A program made the position numbers and the translations under genes. Below are positions 24,502 to 32,422 of a DNA stretch of 38,731 nucleotides, piece after piece. Source of the stretch: Balneolia bacterium (GTDB taxonomy: Bacteria; Bacteroidota; Rhodothermia; Balneolales; Cyclonatronaceae); assembly GCA_022565795.1 (NCBI GenBank), contig JAIUMA010000029.1, positions 1 through 38,731 on the forward strand. The letters run 5' to 3'. Every line of letters starts with the position of its first letter. Position 1 is the stretch's first letter. The notes beneath the pieces are model-generated. The model was not told the origin of the DNA. It saw nothing but the letters and a program-made list of their open reading frames with translations, and did not search any database.

Positions 24502-26193
24502 CTACTTTCCCTTCTGTTTCGCCCAGGTGTCGCGCAGGCCAACGGTCTGGTTGAAGACGGGTTTCTCCGCCGTAGAGCTGATGTCCTCATAGTAGTAGCC
24601 CTTGCGCATGAACTGGAAGTGTTTAGCGCTCCCGCTTTTCTCTTTGAGGTCGTCCAGAATGGCCGGCTCTGCCCACGCCTGCGGGATGGTAACCAGGCTG
24701 TCGGGGTTGATGTAATCCGTGATTTCGCCTTCTTCACCAGCAGGATCCTCAACATTGAACAGGCGGTCGTAGCTGCGAACTTCAACAGGCACGGCATGTG
24801 ATGCGCTTACCCAGTGGAGCGTGCCTTTTGCTTTTATACCCGAGGTGTCGCTGCCGCTCCGGCTATCGGGGTGGTAGGTTGCGTAAATTTCGGTTACTTC
24901 ACCCTTTTCATCCTTTTTGAAATCATCGCAGGTAATGATGAACGCGCTTTTGAGCCTTACGTTACGGCCCGGCGACAGACGGAAAAACTTGCGGGGTGCG
25001 TCTTCCATAAAGTCTTCCCGCTCGATGAGCAGCTCACGGGTGAAGGGCACCTCACGCTCGCCGCTCTGCTCGTCTTCCGGATTGTTTTCGGATGGAAGCA
25101 TTTCGGTTTTATCTTCCGGAAAGTTGGTGATGATGAGCTTCACGGGATCCAGCACAACCATCCGGCGCTCGGCGATGCGGTTGAGGTCTTCGCGCGCGCA
25201 GAATTCCAGCAGGGAGACGTCAATCAGGTTGTCGCGCTTGGCTACACCGATTCGGTTGCAAAACTCGCGGATGGCAGCTGGCGTGTAGCCGCGGCGGCGC
25301 AGTCCGGAAATGGTCGGCATGCGGGGATCATCCCAGCTCTCAACGTGCCCCTCGTTTACCAGCTGAAGCAGCTTGCGCTTGCTCATTACCGTATAGCTGA
25401 GGTTGAGCCGGGCGAATTCATACTGCCTTGATGGAAACAGACCCAGCTTTTCGATAAACCACTCATACAGCGGACGGTGCGGCATAAACTCCAGCGTACA
25501 GATGGAGTGGGTGATGTTCTCAATGGCATCGCTCTGACCGTGCGCAAAATCGTAGGTCGGATAGATACACCATTTATCGTCAGTCCGATGGTGGTGCGCG
25601 TTCTTGATTCGGTAGATAACAGGATCGCGCATAAGCATATTCGGAGCGGCCATGTCGATCTTGGCACGCAGGGTACGGGAGCCGTCAGGAAACTCGCCGT
25701 CACGCATCCTTTTGAAGAGCTCTTCATTCTCTTCCGGGCTGCGGTCCCGGTAGGGCGAGTTGGTGCCCGGCGTGGTTGGCGTGCCTTTCAGGGCGGCAAT
25801 TTGCTCGGAGGTGGAATCATCCACATAGGCAAGGCCGTCGCGAATTAGCTTAAGGGCGAATTCATAGAGCTTCTCAAAATAGTCGCTGGCATAAAGCTCC
25901 TGCTTCCACTCGTAGCCCAGCCACTCTACGTCCCGCTTAATGCTCTGTACATACTCGGTTGACTCGGTAATCGGATTGGTATCATCAAAACGCAGGTTGG
26001 TTTCGCCACCGTACTTTTTAGCCAGTCCGAAGTTTACGTTTATGGACTTGGCGTGGCCAATGTGAAGATATCCGTTTGGCTCCGGGGGGAAACGCGTAAG
26101 AATGGAGGTATGGCGCCCCTCGGCAAGATCCTTATCGATGATTTCTTCGAGAAAGTTTTTTGAGCTTTTTGCTTCAGCTGAAGAGTCGGACAT
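24502..26193 (-). CDS. glnS: Glutaminyl-tRNA synthetase
   Basis: 563 residues, full length. The class I signature PPEPNGYLHIGHAKS (HIGH at 44-47) and the KMSKS-type loop VMSKRKL at about residue 270 are present, together with the GlnRS-specific FDDTNP and EFARLNLSYTVMSKRKL blocks and the two-part C-terminal anticodon-binding beta-barrel. It charges tRNA-Gln with glutamine in the cytoplasm. GlnRS in bacteria is of horizontal eukaryotic origin; its presence implies that this lineage need not rely solely on the GatCAB amidation route. The upstream region is shared with the divergent YciI-like gene. Confidence 0.97.
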   Translation of the reverse strand: MSDSSAEAKSSKNFLEEIIDKDLAEGRHTSILTRFPPEPNGYLHIGHAKSINVNFGLAKKYGGETNLRFDDTNPITESTEYVQSIKRDVEWLGYEWKQELYASDYFEKLYEFALKLIRDGLAYVDDSTSEQIAALKGTPTTPGTNSPYRDRSPEENEELFKRMRDGEFPDGSRTLRAKIDMAAPNMLMRDPVIYRIKNAHHHRTDDKWCIYPTYDFAHGQSDAIENITHSICTLEFMPHRPLYEWFIEKLGLFPSRQYEFARLNLSYTVMSKRKLLQLVNEGHVESWDDPRMPTISGLRRRGYTPAAIREFCNRIGVAKRDNLIDVSLLEFCAREDLNRIAERRMVVLDPVKLIITNFPEDKTEMLPSENNPEDEQSGEREVPFTRELLIEREDFMEDAPRKFFRLSPGRNVRLKSAFIITCDDFKKDEKGEVTEIYATYHPDSRSGSDTSGIKAKGTLHWVSASHAVPVEVRSYDRLFNVEDPAGEEGEITDYINPDSLVTIPQAWAEPAILDDLKEKSGSAKHFQFMRKGYYYEDISSTAEKPVFNQTVGLRDTWAKQKGK

Positions 26194-26389
26194 AGAGTCG
26201 GTAAATACTGTATTTGTTGAGCCGTCACGGCCTTTTTAGTGAACGCGGAATATACGGATTATTTAGCATTTGAACAGATTAGAGGGAATAAAGCTAACTG
26301 TGGTATGTTCGGCTGAATCATTACATTTAGAGACGCTCTGCCCAAACCGGCGGGAATTCATACTTGCCATCATATAACAATCTGAATTC

Positions 26390-26887
26390 ATGAAATCACT
26401 TTTACTTTTACCCATCATCTTATTGATGATAACGATTTCGTCTGTGGCGCAATCATCTAACCCTGATTATAACCCGGAGCTGGCCCAGGAGCTCGGTGCC
26501 GATGACTACGGAATGAAGTGGTATGTACTTGTCATGTTGAAAACCGGTGAAAACACCACGGCAGATGCTGAAACGCAGGCCGAGCTTTTTTCCGGCCATA
26601 TGGCAGCGATCAGAAAGCTGTCTGATGAGGGCTTGATGGTACTGGCCGGGCCGCTGGAGCCTAATGAACGCACTTTTCGCGGAATTTTTGTTTTTGACGT
26701 GCAGACAATCGATGAGGCCAGAGAGCTATTAAAAGAGGATCCGGCCGTTCGTGAAGGGCTTCTAAGCGCCGAACTGTTTCGCTGGTATGGTTCCGCTGCA
26801 CTTGCAAAGTACATTGATGTGCACAGGCAAATCGAAAAGGTATCTTTTAGTTTATTATCATTCGCACACCATCAAACAGTATTGTGA
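26390..26887 (+). CDS. Exported YciI-like (YCII-related) domain protein
   Basis: 165 residues. A signal peptide (MKSLLLLPIILLMITISSVA, Q) precedes a YCII-like ferredoxin-fold domain: KWYVLVMLKTGEN, SGHMAAIRKLSDEGLMVLAG, then FRGIFVFDVQTIDEARELLK and DPAVREGLLSAELFRWYG. The conserved His (SGHM) and Asp of the family are both present. The catalytic role of YciI-like proteins is largely unknown. The exported form is unusual for the family. It is followed 16 bp later by the flavodoxin-fold gene, probably as one operon. Confidence 0.8.
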   Translation: MKSLLLLPIILLMITISSVAQSSNPDYNPELAQELGADDYGMKWYVLVMLKTGENTTADAETQAELFSGHMAAIRKLSDEGLMVLAGPLEPNERTFRGIFVFDVQTIDEARELLKEDPAVREGLLSAELFRWYGSAALAKYIDVHRQIEKVSFSLLSFAHHQTVL

Positions 26888-26903
26888 ACTCAAAATTTCA
26901 ACC

Positions 26904-27422
26904 ATGAACGTACTTATCATCAACGGACATCCGGATCGGGAGAGCCTCGAAACCTCAGCGGCTATTGCGTACAGAGATGCCGCAGTTCACGCAGCGGAGA
27001 ATGTGGATCAGATCACCATTTCGGAGCTTAAAAAACAGCCTGGCTCACGAAACATTGAGAGAGATGAACTAGAAAAAGCCCGCAAAAAAATTATGGATGC
27101 TGATCATCTGGTTTGGGTTCATCCTTCATTAAAATCAGGCTTCCCGGCAGGAACGGCTGTGTTTGCACAAATGCTGTTCAGCAAAAGCAAGATGTATAAA
27201 GGAAAGTCAGCCCGGATTATTACAAGCATGGAAGAAGACGGGTGGAAATACAGACTCCTGAAGGGCAGACAGCTTATCAACCGGCTGAAGAAAGGGGTAC
27301 TGGAGAAAGCAGGCATCTATAATGTATCGGTGCTGAACCTTGGCTATGTGAAAAATGCCGGCAAAGCAGAGCAATCCGAGCTCCTGAGAAAAGTGGCAAG
27401 ATTGGGGCAGGGTTTGAAGTAG
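26904..27422 (+). CDS. Flavodoxin-fold NAD(P)H-dependent oxidoreductase
   Basis: 172 residues from ATG 26904. The N-terminal strand-loop VLIINGHPDRESL is the FMN phosphate-binding region of the Flavodoxin_2 family (MdaB/KefF-like). VWVHPSLKSGFPAGTAVFAQ covers the usual isoalloxazine-contact loop, which normally reads FPxWWxxxPA; here the tryptophans are replaced. A C-terminal helix packs the fold. The likely activity is two-electron reduction of quinones or similar acceptors. An in-frame start at 26787 would overlap the YciI gene and is not preferred. Confidence 0.75.
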   Translation: MNVLIINGHPDRESLETSAAIAYRDAAVHAAENVDQITISELKKQPGSRNIERDELEKARKKIMDADHLVWVHPSLKSGFPAGTAVFAQMLFSKSKMYKGKSARIITSMEEDGWKYRLLKGRQLINRLKKGVLEKAGIYNVSVLNLGYVKNAGKAEQSELLRKVARLGQGLK

Positions 27423-27738
27423 CTGAGTGCTTAAAGTGGTGAGCGGTGATGATTATATCGAGATTAGCTTTTTGAGTAAGACTGAATTCTTCGATTTTTT
27501 TAACAGACGCCGTCACTGGAAACCTCATAAAATGTAAAATCGAAAATTCAGACAAACTCCTGCCTGAAACAGCTATTTCGGGATGGCTTTTTTATTTGTG
27601 TATAGCCTGTTTAATCAATTGCTTATGTGTGGGTCTCTTGGGGTTAATTTAAATTAATTAATTTTTTTTAATTAATGGTGCATTTCACTATTTTTCATTT
27701 AGATTAAAAGCCCTTAATGACAACAAAGGTTTAGCACT
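27423..27738. other. Intergenic region with an imperfect inverted repeat
   Basis: 316 bp without a supported gene. An imperfect 16-17 bp inverted repeat (27482-27498 and 27536-27551, one extra C) encloses 37 bp. A weak terminator-like hairpin follows. The last 80 bp are very A/T-rich (TTAATTAA runs) and probably carry the promoter of the next gene. Confidence 0.4.
27562..27593 (+). terminator. Weak terminator-like hairpin after the flavodoxin-fold gene
   Basis: A short stem (CCTGAAA / TTTCGGG, one G-T pair) plus GCC / GGC outer pairing is followed by six to seven T residues. It lies about 140 bp after the stop, so assignment to that transcript is tentative. Confidence 0.35.
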
Positions 27739-28113
27739 ATGAACAACAGAGACAACAACCGCCTGTTATTGCAGGCTACAATCGGAAAAAATGATTTCAT
27801 CAAGAGAATCACTTCCGTAATTGCACTTACCATCTTTATCGCCGGGTATTTCTGGATTCTTTCAGTGAATTACCCGTCTATGATTATTTTTCCAATCGTT
27901 TTTGCTGCTGTAGCCGTGCTTGGCCACACCATAGCTGCAACGTTCATTGTTAGAAGATTACGCACGCTTGGAGACTACAGTAAAACGACCTCAGTTATAT
28001 TTATACCGTTTTTTGGAGCGATGTATGCTCTTCCTACTGCTCTAATTGATAATGAGCGTACCTGGGAAGACACCTACATCTATACCGAGGCAGAGCTTGA
28101 AAACGCCGCCTGA
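27739..28113 (+). CDS. Small 3-TM membrane protein (tandem paralogue 1)
   Basis: 124 residues with three hydrophobic segments (about 22-45, 47-70 and 85-103): ITSVIALTIFIAGYFWIL, MIIFPIVFAAVAVLGHTIAA and VIFIPFFGAMYALPTALI. A basic loop (IVRRLRTLGDYSK) lies between the second and third. The next gene encodes a clear paralogue with the same pattern (AGYFWIL-SVNYP / SGYVWTL-AITYP; FGAMYALPTA / IGLAYALPAV) and the same NAA ending. No known family or function is recognised. It has its own strong terminator. Confidence 0.75.
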   Translation: MNNRDNNRLLLQATIGKNDFIKRITSVIALTIFIAGYFWILSVNYPSMIIFPIVFAAVAVLGHTIAATFIVRRLRTLGDYSKTTSVIFIPFFGAMYALPTALIDNERTWEDTYIYTEAELENAA

Positions 28114-28191
28114 TTCTTTGACATTTCAAGCTTTACGGGGGTATGGTTTGATTTTAATAAGGTGCAAATAACTTAACTTTGTATGATATAC

Positions 28192-28227
28192 AAAAGCCTG
28201 ATTGCGGAAGCAGTCAGGCTTTTTTTT
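28192..28227 (+). terminator. Intrinsic terminator after paralogue 1
   Basis: A 14-bp stem (AAAAGCCTGATTGC / GCAGTCAGGCTTTT, one wobble) with a GGAA tetraloop is followed by a run of T. It lies 78 bp after the stop of the first 3-TM gene. Confidence 0.95.
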
Positions 28228-28355
28228 GCTCAAAAATTGGTCAGTAATGATTAAAATCATCCTTTTAATATTTTTTTTTAAAAAAAGTAATCCGGTGGTA
28301 TAGGTACTTCGTAATTCAGGGTGTAAACAACATAATCCTAACTAATACTGCCCTT

Positions 28356-28760
28356 ATGAATACGACCACGTCTGAAATACAGCTTACAGCGTCAGAAGCA
28401 ACTCTTAGCAGCTTCGACGAGGAAAAAACCTTTGCCGTCCGTTTTTCAGCCAGTATGCTGATTACGCTTTTTGCATCGGGATATGTTTGGACGCTCGCCA
28501 TCACCTATCCTGCAATTGCGCTGCTTCCGATACTGTTCTTTGCTGTAGCACTGGCGGGTCATTTTGTTATGGCTGTACAGCTCATAAAGCGCCTGCAAAC
28601 TCTTGATGACACAACAAAAAATACGGCGCTTGTGTGGATGCCTTTCATAGGTCTGGCTTACGCACTACCTGCAGTTATGGATGCAGAACTAAATGAGCAG
28701 ACCGTAGACAGCAGAAAAAGGGGATTTGCAACAAAAGATGTGGAAATGAACGCCGCCTGA
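28356..28760 (+). CDS. Small 3-TM membrane protein (tandem paralogue 2)
   Basis: 134 residues, homologous to the preceding gene, with a longer acidic N-terminus (about 25 residues) and a longer C-terminal tail. Hydrophobic segments are FSASMLITLFASGYVWTLAI, IALLPILFFAVALAGHFVMA and VWMPFIGLAYALPAVM, with the shared basic loop IKRLQTLDDTTK. The divergent tails suggest that the two copies separated some time ago while the membrane core was kept. Function is unknown. It has its own promoter region and its own terminator, so the pair is not a simple operon. Confidence 0.75.
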   Translation: MNTTTSEIQLTASEATLSSFDEEKTFAVRFSASMLITLFASGYVWTLAITYPAIALLPILFFAVALAGHFVMAVQLIKRLQTLDDTTKNTALVWMPFIGLAYALPAVMDAELNEQTVDSRKRGFATKDVEMNAA

Positions 28761-28781
28761 TGCACCTTTTTAGGATTATAC

Positions 28782-28817
28782 AAAAGCCCGATGGCCTATA
28801 CCATCGGGCTTTTTTTT
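28782..28817 (+). terminator. Intrinsic terminator after paralogue 2
   Basis: A perfect 13-bp stem (AAAAGCCCGATGG / CCATCGGGCTTTT) with a 6-base loop and a T tail, 21 bp after the stop. The flank TATACAAAAGCC is nearly the same as at the terminator of paralogue 1, as if gene and terminator were duplicated together. Confidence 0.95.
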
Positions 28818-28899
28818 GATTGGTAAATCCGGCTGAAATGCGATTACGTATTTGTTCATGAATACAAAAATTAGTCAATTTGAATATATTTAAACCACC

Positions 28900-29397
28900 A
28901 TGAAATCTTTTTTGTCACTCCTTATTTTCTCATCAGCTTTTCTGATTCTTCTTTCTGCCTGCTCAGACAGCGTAAGCCCGGTAGTTGAGGATGAGCCCGA
29001 TCCGGAAGCTCCACCAGTTGTAATCGGACCGGGAGCAGTAATTACGCTCGATAATTCCGGAGCACAGGCTTATCTGGTACTCGATATTGAAGGGGAGGGA
29101 GCTTCAGCCGAGCTGGATGAACCAAATCCGGAAATAACTTTGGAAGCAGGAATGCGCTACACTTTTATTAATGAGTCCGGTGCGTCGAGCCATCCGTTGG
29201 ATTTCAGGAATGCAGACAATCAAAAACTTTTCGGGCAGAGCAATCAGTCCGGCCTGCTGGATGACGATGAGTCAGTAGACGTAGAGCGCGACGGAAACCT
29301 GATTAGCTTTAACCTCACGGAAGAGCTGGCTGAGGTATTGGCTAATTACGTCTGTTCCTTTCATCCGGGCATGGGCGCCGCAATCATAATAGAATAA
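28900..29397 (+). CDS. Cupredoxin (plastocyanin-like) lipoprotein
   Basis: 165 residues. A lipoprotein signal (FLILLSAC, Cys21) and an acidic Pro-rich linker precede a cupredoxin domain (~45-165). A full type 1 copper ligand set is visible: His98 (SSHPLDF) and Cys152, His155, Met158 in CSFHPGM. It should bind a blue copper ion and act as an electron carrier or copper store on the periplasmic face of a membrane. It stands alone, outside the main copper island, so its partner is unknown. The gene is convergent with the SnoaL-like gene, 37 bp away. Confidence 0.88.
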   Translation: MKSFLSLLIFSSAFLILLSACSDSVSPVVEDEPDPEAPPVVIGPGAVITLDNSGAQAYLVLDIEGEGASAELDEPNPEITLEAGMRYTFINESGASSHPLDFRNADNQKLFGQSNQSGLLDDDESVDVERDGNLISFNLTEELAEVLANYVCSFHPGMGAAIIIE

Positions 29398-29434
29398 GAA
29401 TGGTGAGTAAGGAGAACGGGCGCAGACAATTGTC

Positions 29435-29887
29435 TCAGGATTTACGGTAGTCTGCAGCCTCGATGTTCCCGTCTTCACCCATAATATGCGTCTCTTTTCC
29501 CGACACGATGTCCGTATTGTGAGCTGACGCACAGCTCCATTCTCCATCCCCGTTGCGGTGAACTACAAAACTAAAAAGCGTAAAGCGGCGCTGTGGCGTA
29601 CTATTGTCCAGCGCCGTTTGATTATCCAGCTGCATACGCGCGTGAACGACAGCCACATCTTCTGTGAGCATTTTTGTTCTGGTTTTTGTGATGCGCAGGT
29701 TTGAGTCCTTAAAAATTACGCGCAGCCCGTAATCATGCGCCCGCCGGATATCAGCCCGGTTACGCCACCAAATGCCAACCACGTTCACAAAGTCGGCGTC
29801 TTCATCGAATACCGAAGCCAGCTTGTCAACATTACGCTCATTCCAGCCTTCGGCAAATCGCTTGGGTATGGACTCAGGGTTATTCAT
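29435..29887 (-). CDS. SnoaL-like / SgcJ-EcaC family protein
   Basis: 150 residues, cytoplasmic, of the NTF2-like fold: PKRFAEGWNERNVDKLASVF, DEDADFVNVVGIWWRNRADI, then AVVHARMQLDN and RFTLFSFVVHRNGDGEWSCA with a C-terminal AHNTDI. The pattern matches the SgcJ/EcaC branch of SnoaL-like (DUF4440-type) proteins. Members have been linked to varied ligands and reactions; no specific role can be given. The final strand His/Asn (SAHNTD) is typical of the branch. Confidence 0.82.
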   Translation of the reverse strand: MNNPESIPKRFAEGWNERNVDKLASVFDEDADFVNVVGIWWRNRADIRRAHDYGLRVIFKDSNLRITKTRTKMLTEDVAVVHARMQLDNQTALDNSTPQRRFTLFSFVVHRNGDGEWSCASAHNTDIVSGKETHIMGEDGNIEAADYRKS

Positions 29888-30084
29888 CGTTTAATGTTGT
29901 TATGATGTATTGTGATTAAAATCGAACTCAACTACGAGCAACTATTAAGGTAATATAAAGCCTGAAATTGCGCGGAGTGAGAATGGCACAGAGCTGAAGT
30001 GATCAATAACGTAGCAAGCTATTGATTCTTTTTTTATTATGGTGAAATAGTGTTCCCGTAAGTTTACAGATCATTTTCGTGCTT

Positions 30085-31467
30085 ATGTATACTTTTCTAA
30101 AAATCTTCGTCTCAGTAGTGCTGCTACTAACGCTTGGCGGATGTTCCCTGTTCGACGACACAAACGTTGCGGAACGAGTGCCGGTGCAGCTTGGCGAGCT
30201 GCCTGAATTCAGTACGGGTGAATATACGCAGACATCCATACGCTGGCAGCCTCAGATTCCATCAAAAGCTCTCCGTCTGGAGGCTGAGGCTCAGATTGGT
30301 CGGCACATCTGGACAGTCGATGTACAGCAGACGCTCATGCAAGCGCAGTTTGGCAGCGCGCAGCCTGCGGGAGAATATACAATTACTACGCCATCTGGTG
30401 AACAGGAAGTTCTGAGGAGACGCGACAGGCAGATTCCGGGCATGAACGACATCATCCTTACCGAATACCTCAATCAACTAACAGAACAGTCCGGGCGCAT
30501 AGAGTGGAACGGGCACGTTTTCTATGTGCTTTCTACGGCAATGGATTCTCAGAATGCTTCCGGGGAGCCGGAAAGGCATCATCGTGTAATAGCGATAGAT
30601 GAAAACGGCATAGGCGTAGCTTCATTTAATACGGGTCGGGTTCAGCGAACCAGCGGACCAAATAGTGAACATCCCGGATACTTGCCGTCGCAGCCGCTTC
30701 AGTTCAGCCTTGTAAAAAACGATGATGGTATGTGGATTGTCTACAGGGAAACGGACGGTATATATGTCAGGAGGTTACTTTTGGGCAATTCGGGTTTATC
30801 AGGCAGCATGGCCGGTCAGCTTAGCACGGGAGAATCCTTTTCGTTTAGCGCTCCGTTTAAAGTTTCATATGCTGCCCGGGCCTATGGCGAATTTCAGCTT
30901 ATTAGCCGATCTGATGAAGAAGGGAATCTGCACGTTATTTGGACCGATACGCGTGATAAAAGCGATCTATGGTATTGTCGCTTCATCCCGGAATCCGGTG
31001 AGTCCTGCCGAAGACCTGTACGGCTGAGCCGATCCATCACCCTGGATACGGTAAACCTGATGATCTCGGGTGATAACGTCTACATTTCATGGATTGACAG
31101 TCGCTATGAAACCGGATGGTGGACCAAGCGAAACTACGCCAAGCTTTTTCTTGTGAAAAGCAGCGATTTGGGCAGAACATTCGGCACGCCTGTTTCCATA
31201 CACCCGCCGGATGATGCAAACGAAATAGCCAACTTTGCACTCACGATGCCTGCTGAGGCTCCCTATGAAGGTGTGCTGGTTTTCTGGAGCCGTGAATGGC
31301 GGGCTTCACCTAACACCCTCAACAGAGACCTTCACTACGGACATCTGCAGCCCGATATGAAGACGCTCCGACTGGCAGACACGCAGGTGACGGGAGAGGA
31401 GTTGTATGAAAGGCTGAGGGAGAGGCTCGTAAACCACCACAGAAGGATGGCATCCGGGAGGGATTGA
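30085..31467 (+). CDS. Lipoprotein with BNR/sialidase-like propeller strands, function unknown
   Basis: 460 residues from ATG 30085; an in-frame GTG at 30079 is possible. The lipobox LLTLGGC gives a lipidated Cys near residue 20. The middle and C-terminal parts contain strands like those of sialidase-type propellers: DEEGNLHVIWTDTRDKSDLW, VNLMISGDNVYISWIDSRYE and LFLVKSSDLGRTFGTPVS (Asp-box-like S-x-D-x-G-x-T-F). No catalytic sialidase residues can be assigned. It is probably an envelope-bound recognition or structural protein. It ends at a terminator shared with the convergent ferritin-like gene. Confidence 0.6.
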   Translation: MYTFLKIFVSVVLLLTLGGCSLFDDTNVAERVPVQLGELPEFSTGEYTQTSIRWQPQIPSKALRLEAEAQIGRHIWTVDVQQTLMQAQFGSAQPAGEYTITTPSGEQEVLRRRDRQIPGMNDIILTEYLNQLTEQSGRIEWNGHVFYVLSTAMDSQNASGEPERHHRVIAIDENGIGVASFNTGRVQRTSGPNSEHPGYLPSQPLQFSLVKNDDGMWIVYRETDGIYVRRLLLGNSGLSGSMAGQLSTGESFSFSAPFKVSYAARAYGEFQLISRSDEEGNLHVIWTDTRDKSDLWYCRFIPESGESCRRPVRLSRSITLDTVNLMISGDNVYISWIDSRYETGWWTKRNYAKLFLVKSSDLGRTFGTPVSIHPPDDANEIANFALTMPAEAPYEGVLVFWSREWRASPNTLNRDLHYGHLQPDMKTLRLADTQVTGEELYERLRERLVNHHRRMASGRD

Positions 31468-31524
31468 GAGACGGAAGCTGGTACCTGCAAATAATAGAAA
31501 GCAAATGAATAAGCTGCACACAAA

Positions 31525-31552
31525 AAAAGCCGAACAACACTGTTCGGCTTTT
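31525..31552. terminator. Bidirectional terminator between convergent genes
   Basis: A perfect 12-bp stem (AAAAGCCGAACA / TGTTCGGCTTTT) with a 4-base loop, flanked by A on one side and T on the other. It lies between the plus-strand lipoprotein gene (58 bp) and the minus-strand ferritin-like gene (34 bp). Confidence 0.93.
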
Positions 31553-31585
31553 CGAAGAATTCGTTCTTGCTAAATTTCGCTGATA

Positions 31586-32170
31586 TCAGACGATATCCGG
31601 CTGCATGTTAAATACTTCCGGCTTCCACGCGTGTTGCGTGTTTTCCAAAGCTTTTTCCCCGATTGTTTTGGCCTGGTTTTCATCATCAATAATTTCCGAG
31701 GCCACAATGAGCGGAATCACTTTACTGGTTTCTGTAATCAGACCCGTGCAATCAGTGAGGTGCACTGAAGTTACCTCAGCAAGCGCCGTATCATTAGAGG
31801 CCAGTGCGTGGGTGTGTAACATGGTATAACCAATTGTAATCATTGATAGGGCTGTATAATCATCACGCAGCATTTTTGACACGGTATCATCCCGCACCGT
31901 ATCAATCAAACCCGCGATAGAACCGGCAAATGATGCTACAGCGGCTTTAATATTCGATGTAGTCTCGCCGCCTAATCTGTCTACGTGCTTTTGTAGCGTC
32001 TCCACATGCGATGAGGCCATCTTGTCAAACTCATGCATTAAATCAATAACTCTGGTGTCGGTTACTTTATCGGATGCTTTTTGCTTTCTTACAGCATTCA
32101 TAAAATGCTTTTCCAATGCAAGAAGGTCTGATGTATAGGTTTGAATGCTTTCACTTTTGTCTGTACTCAT
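31586..32170 (-). CDS. Ferritin-like four-helix-bundle protein (tentative)
   Basis: 194 residues from the ATG at 32170; an earlier in-frame ATG at 32194 adds only 8 residues. The predicted structure is all helical: LLALEKHFMNAVRKQK, LMHEFDKMASSHVETLQKHV, then DDTVSKMLRDDYTALSMITI and LHTHALASNDTALAE. The spacing of E, H and HxxT residues resembles ferritin-like bundles of the DUF892/YciE kind, but no complete EXXH pair can be named with certainty. A stress-related cytoplasmic role would be usual for the family. Moderate confidence. Confidence 0.5.
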   Translation of the reverse strand: MSTDKSESIQTYTSDLLALEKHFMNAVRKQKASDKVTDTRVIDLMHEFDKMASSHVETLQKHVDRLGGETTSNIKAAVASFAGSIAGLIDTVRDDTVSKMLRDDYTALSMITIGYTMLHTHALASNDTALAEVTSVHLTDCTGLITETSKVIPLIVASEIIDDENQAKTIGEKALENTQHAWKPEVFNMQPDIV

Positions 32171-32286
32171 AATTCTGTGATAAATTTTATTCAACTTAGT
32201 TCTGACTTACTTAACGAAATCGGGCCCCCTAACGTTCAGGTTAGGATGTTGATTCGCTATGTGGAGCAACTAATGAACTTAAACCT

Positions 32287-32322
32287 AAAAAGCCCTCCGC
32301 ATTGCTGCGGAAGGCTTTTTTT
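32287..32322 (-). terminator. Intrinsic terminator after the SOD-like lipoprotein gene
   Basis: Read on the minus strand, a 14-bp stem with one mismatch (AAAAGCCTTCCGCA / TGCGGAGGGCTTTT, loop GCAA) is followed by T residues. It lies about 100 bp after the stop at 32423. Confidence 0.85.
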
Positions 32323-32422
32323 CTCCCTCGATGACATGTTTTGACATGAGGTGATGCTTTCAGGAGATTGTTTGTTTACTTCTTTTGAGTCGCAGAGGAA
32401 GTTGAGCTTCGTCCTGTTGTAA

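Noticed and set aside
24288-24554. Plus-strand open frame of 88 codons between the ExbD-like gene and glnS
   Set aside because: It runs into the antisense of glnS, has no recognisable domain, and the minus-strand alternative has a better hydrophobic start.
24814-25431. Long plus-strand open frame opposite glnS
   Set aside because: It is a shadow of glnS, whose minus-strand frame carries all synthetase motifs.
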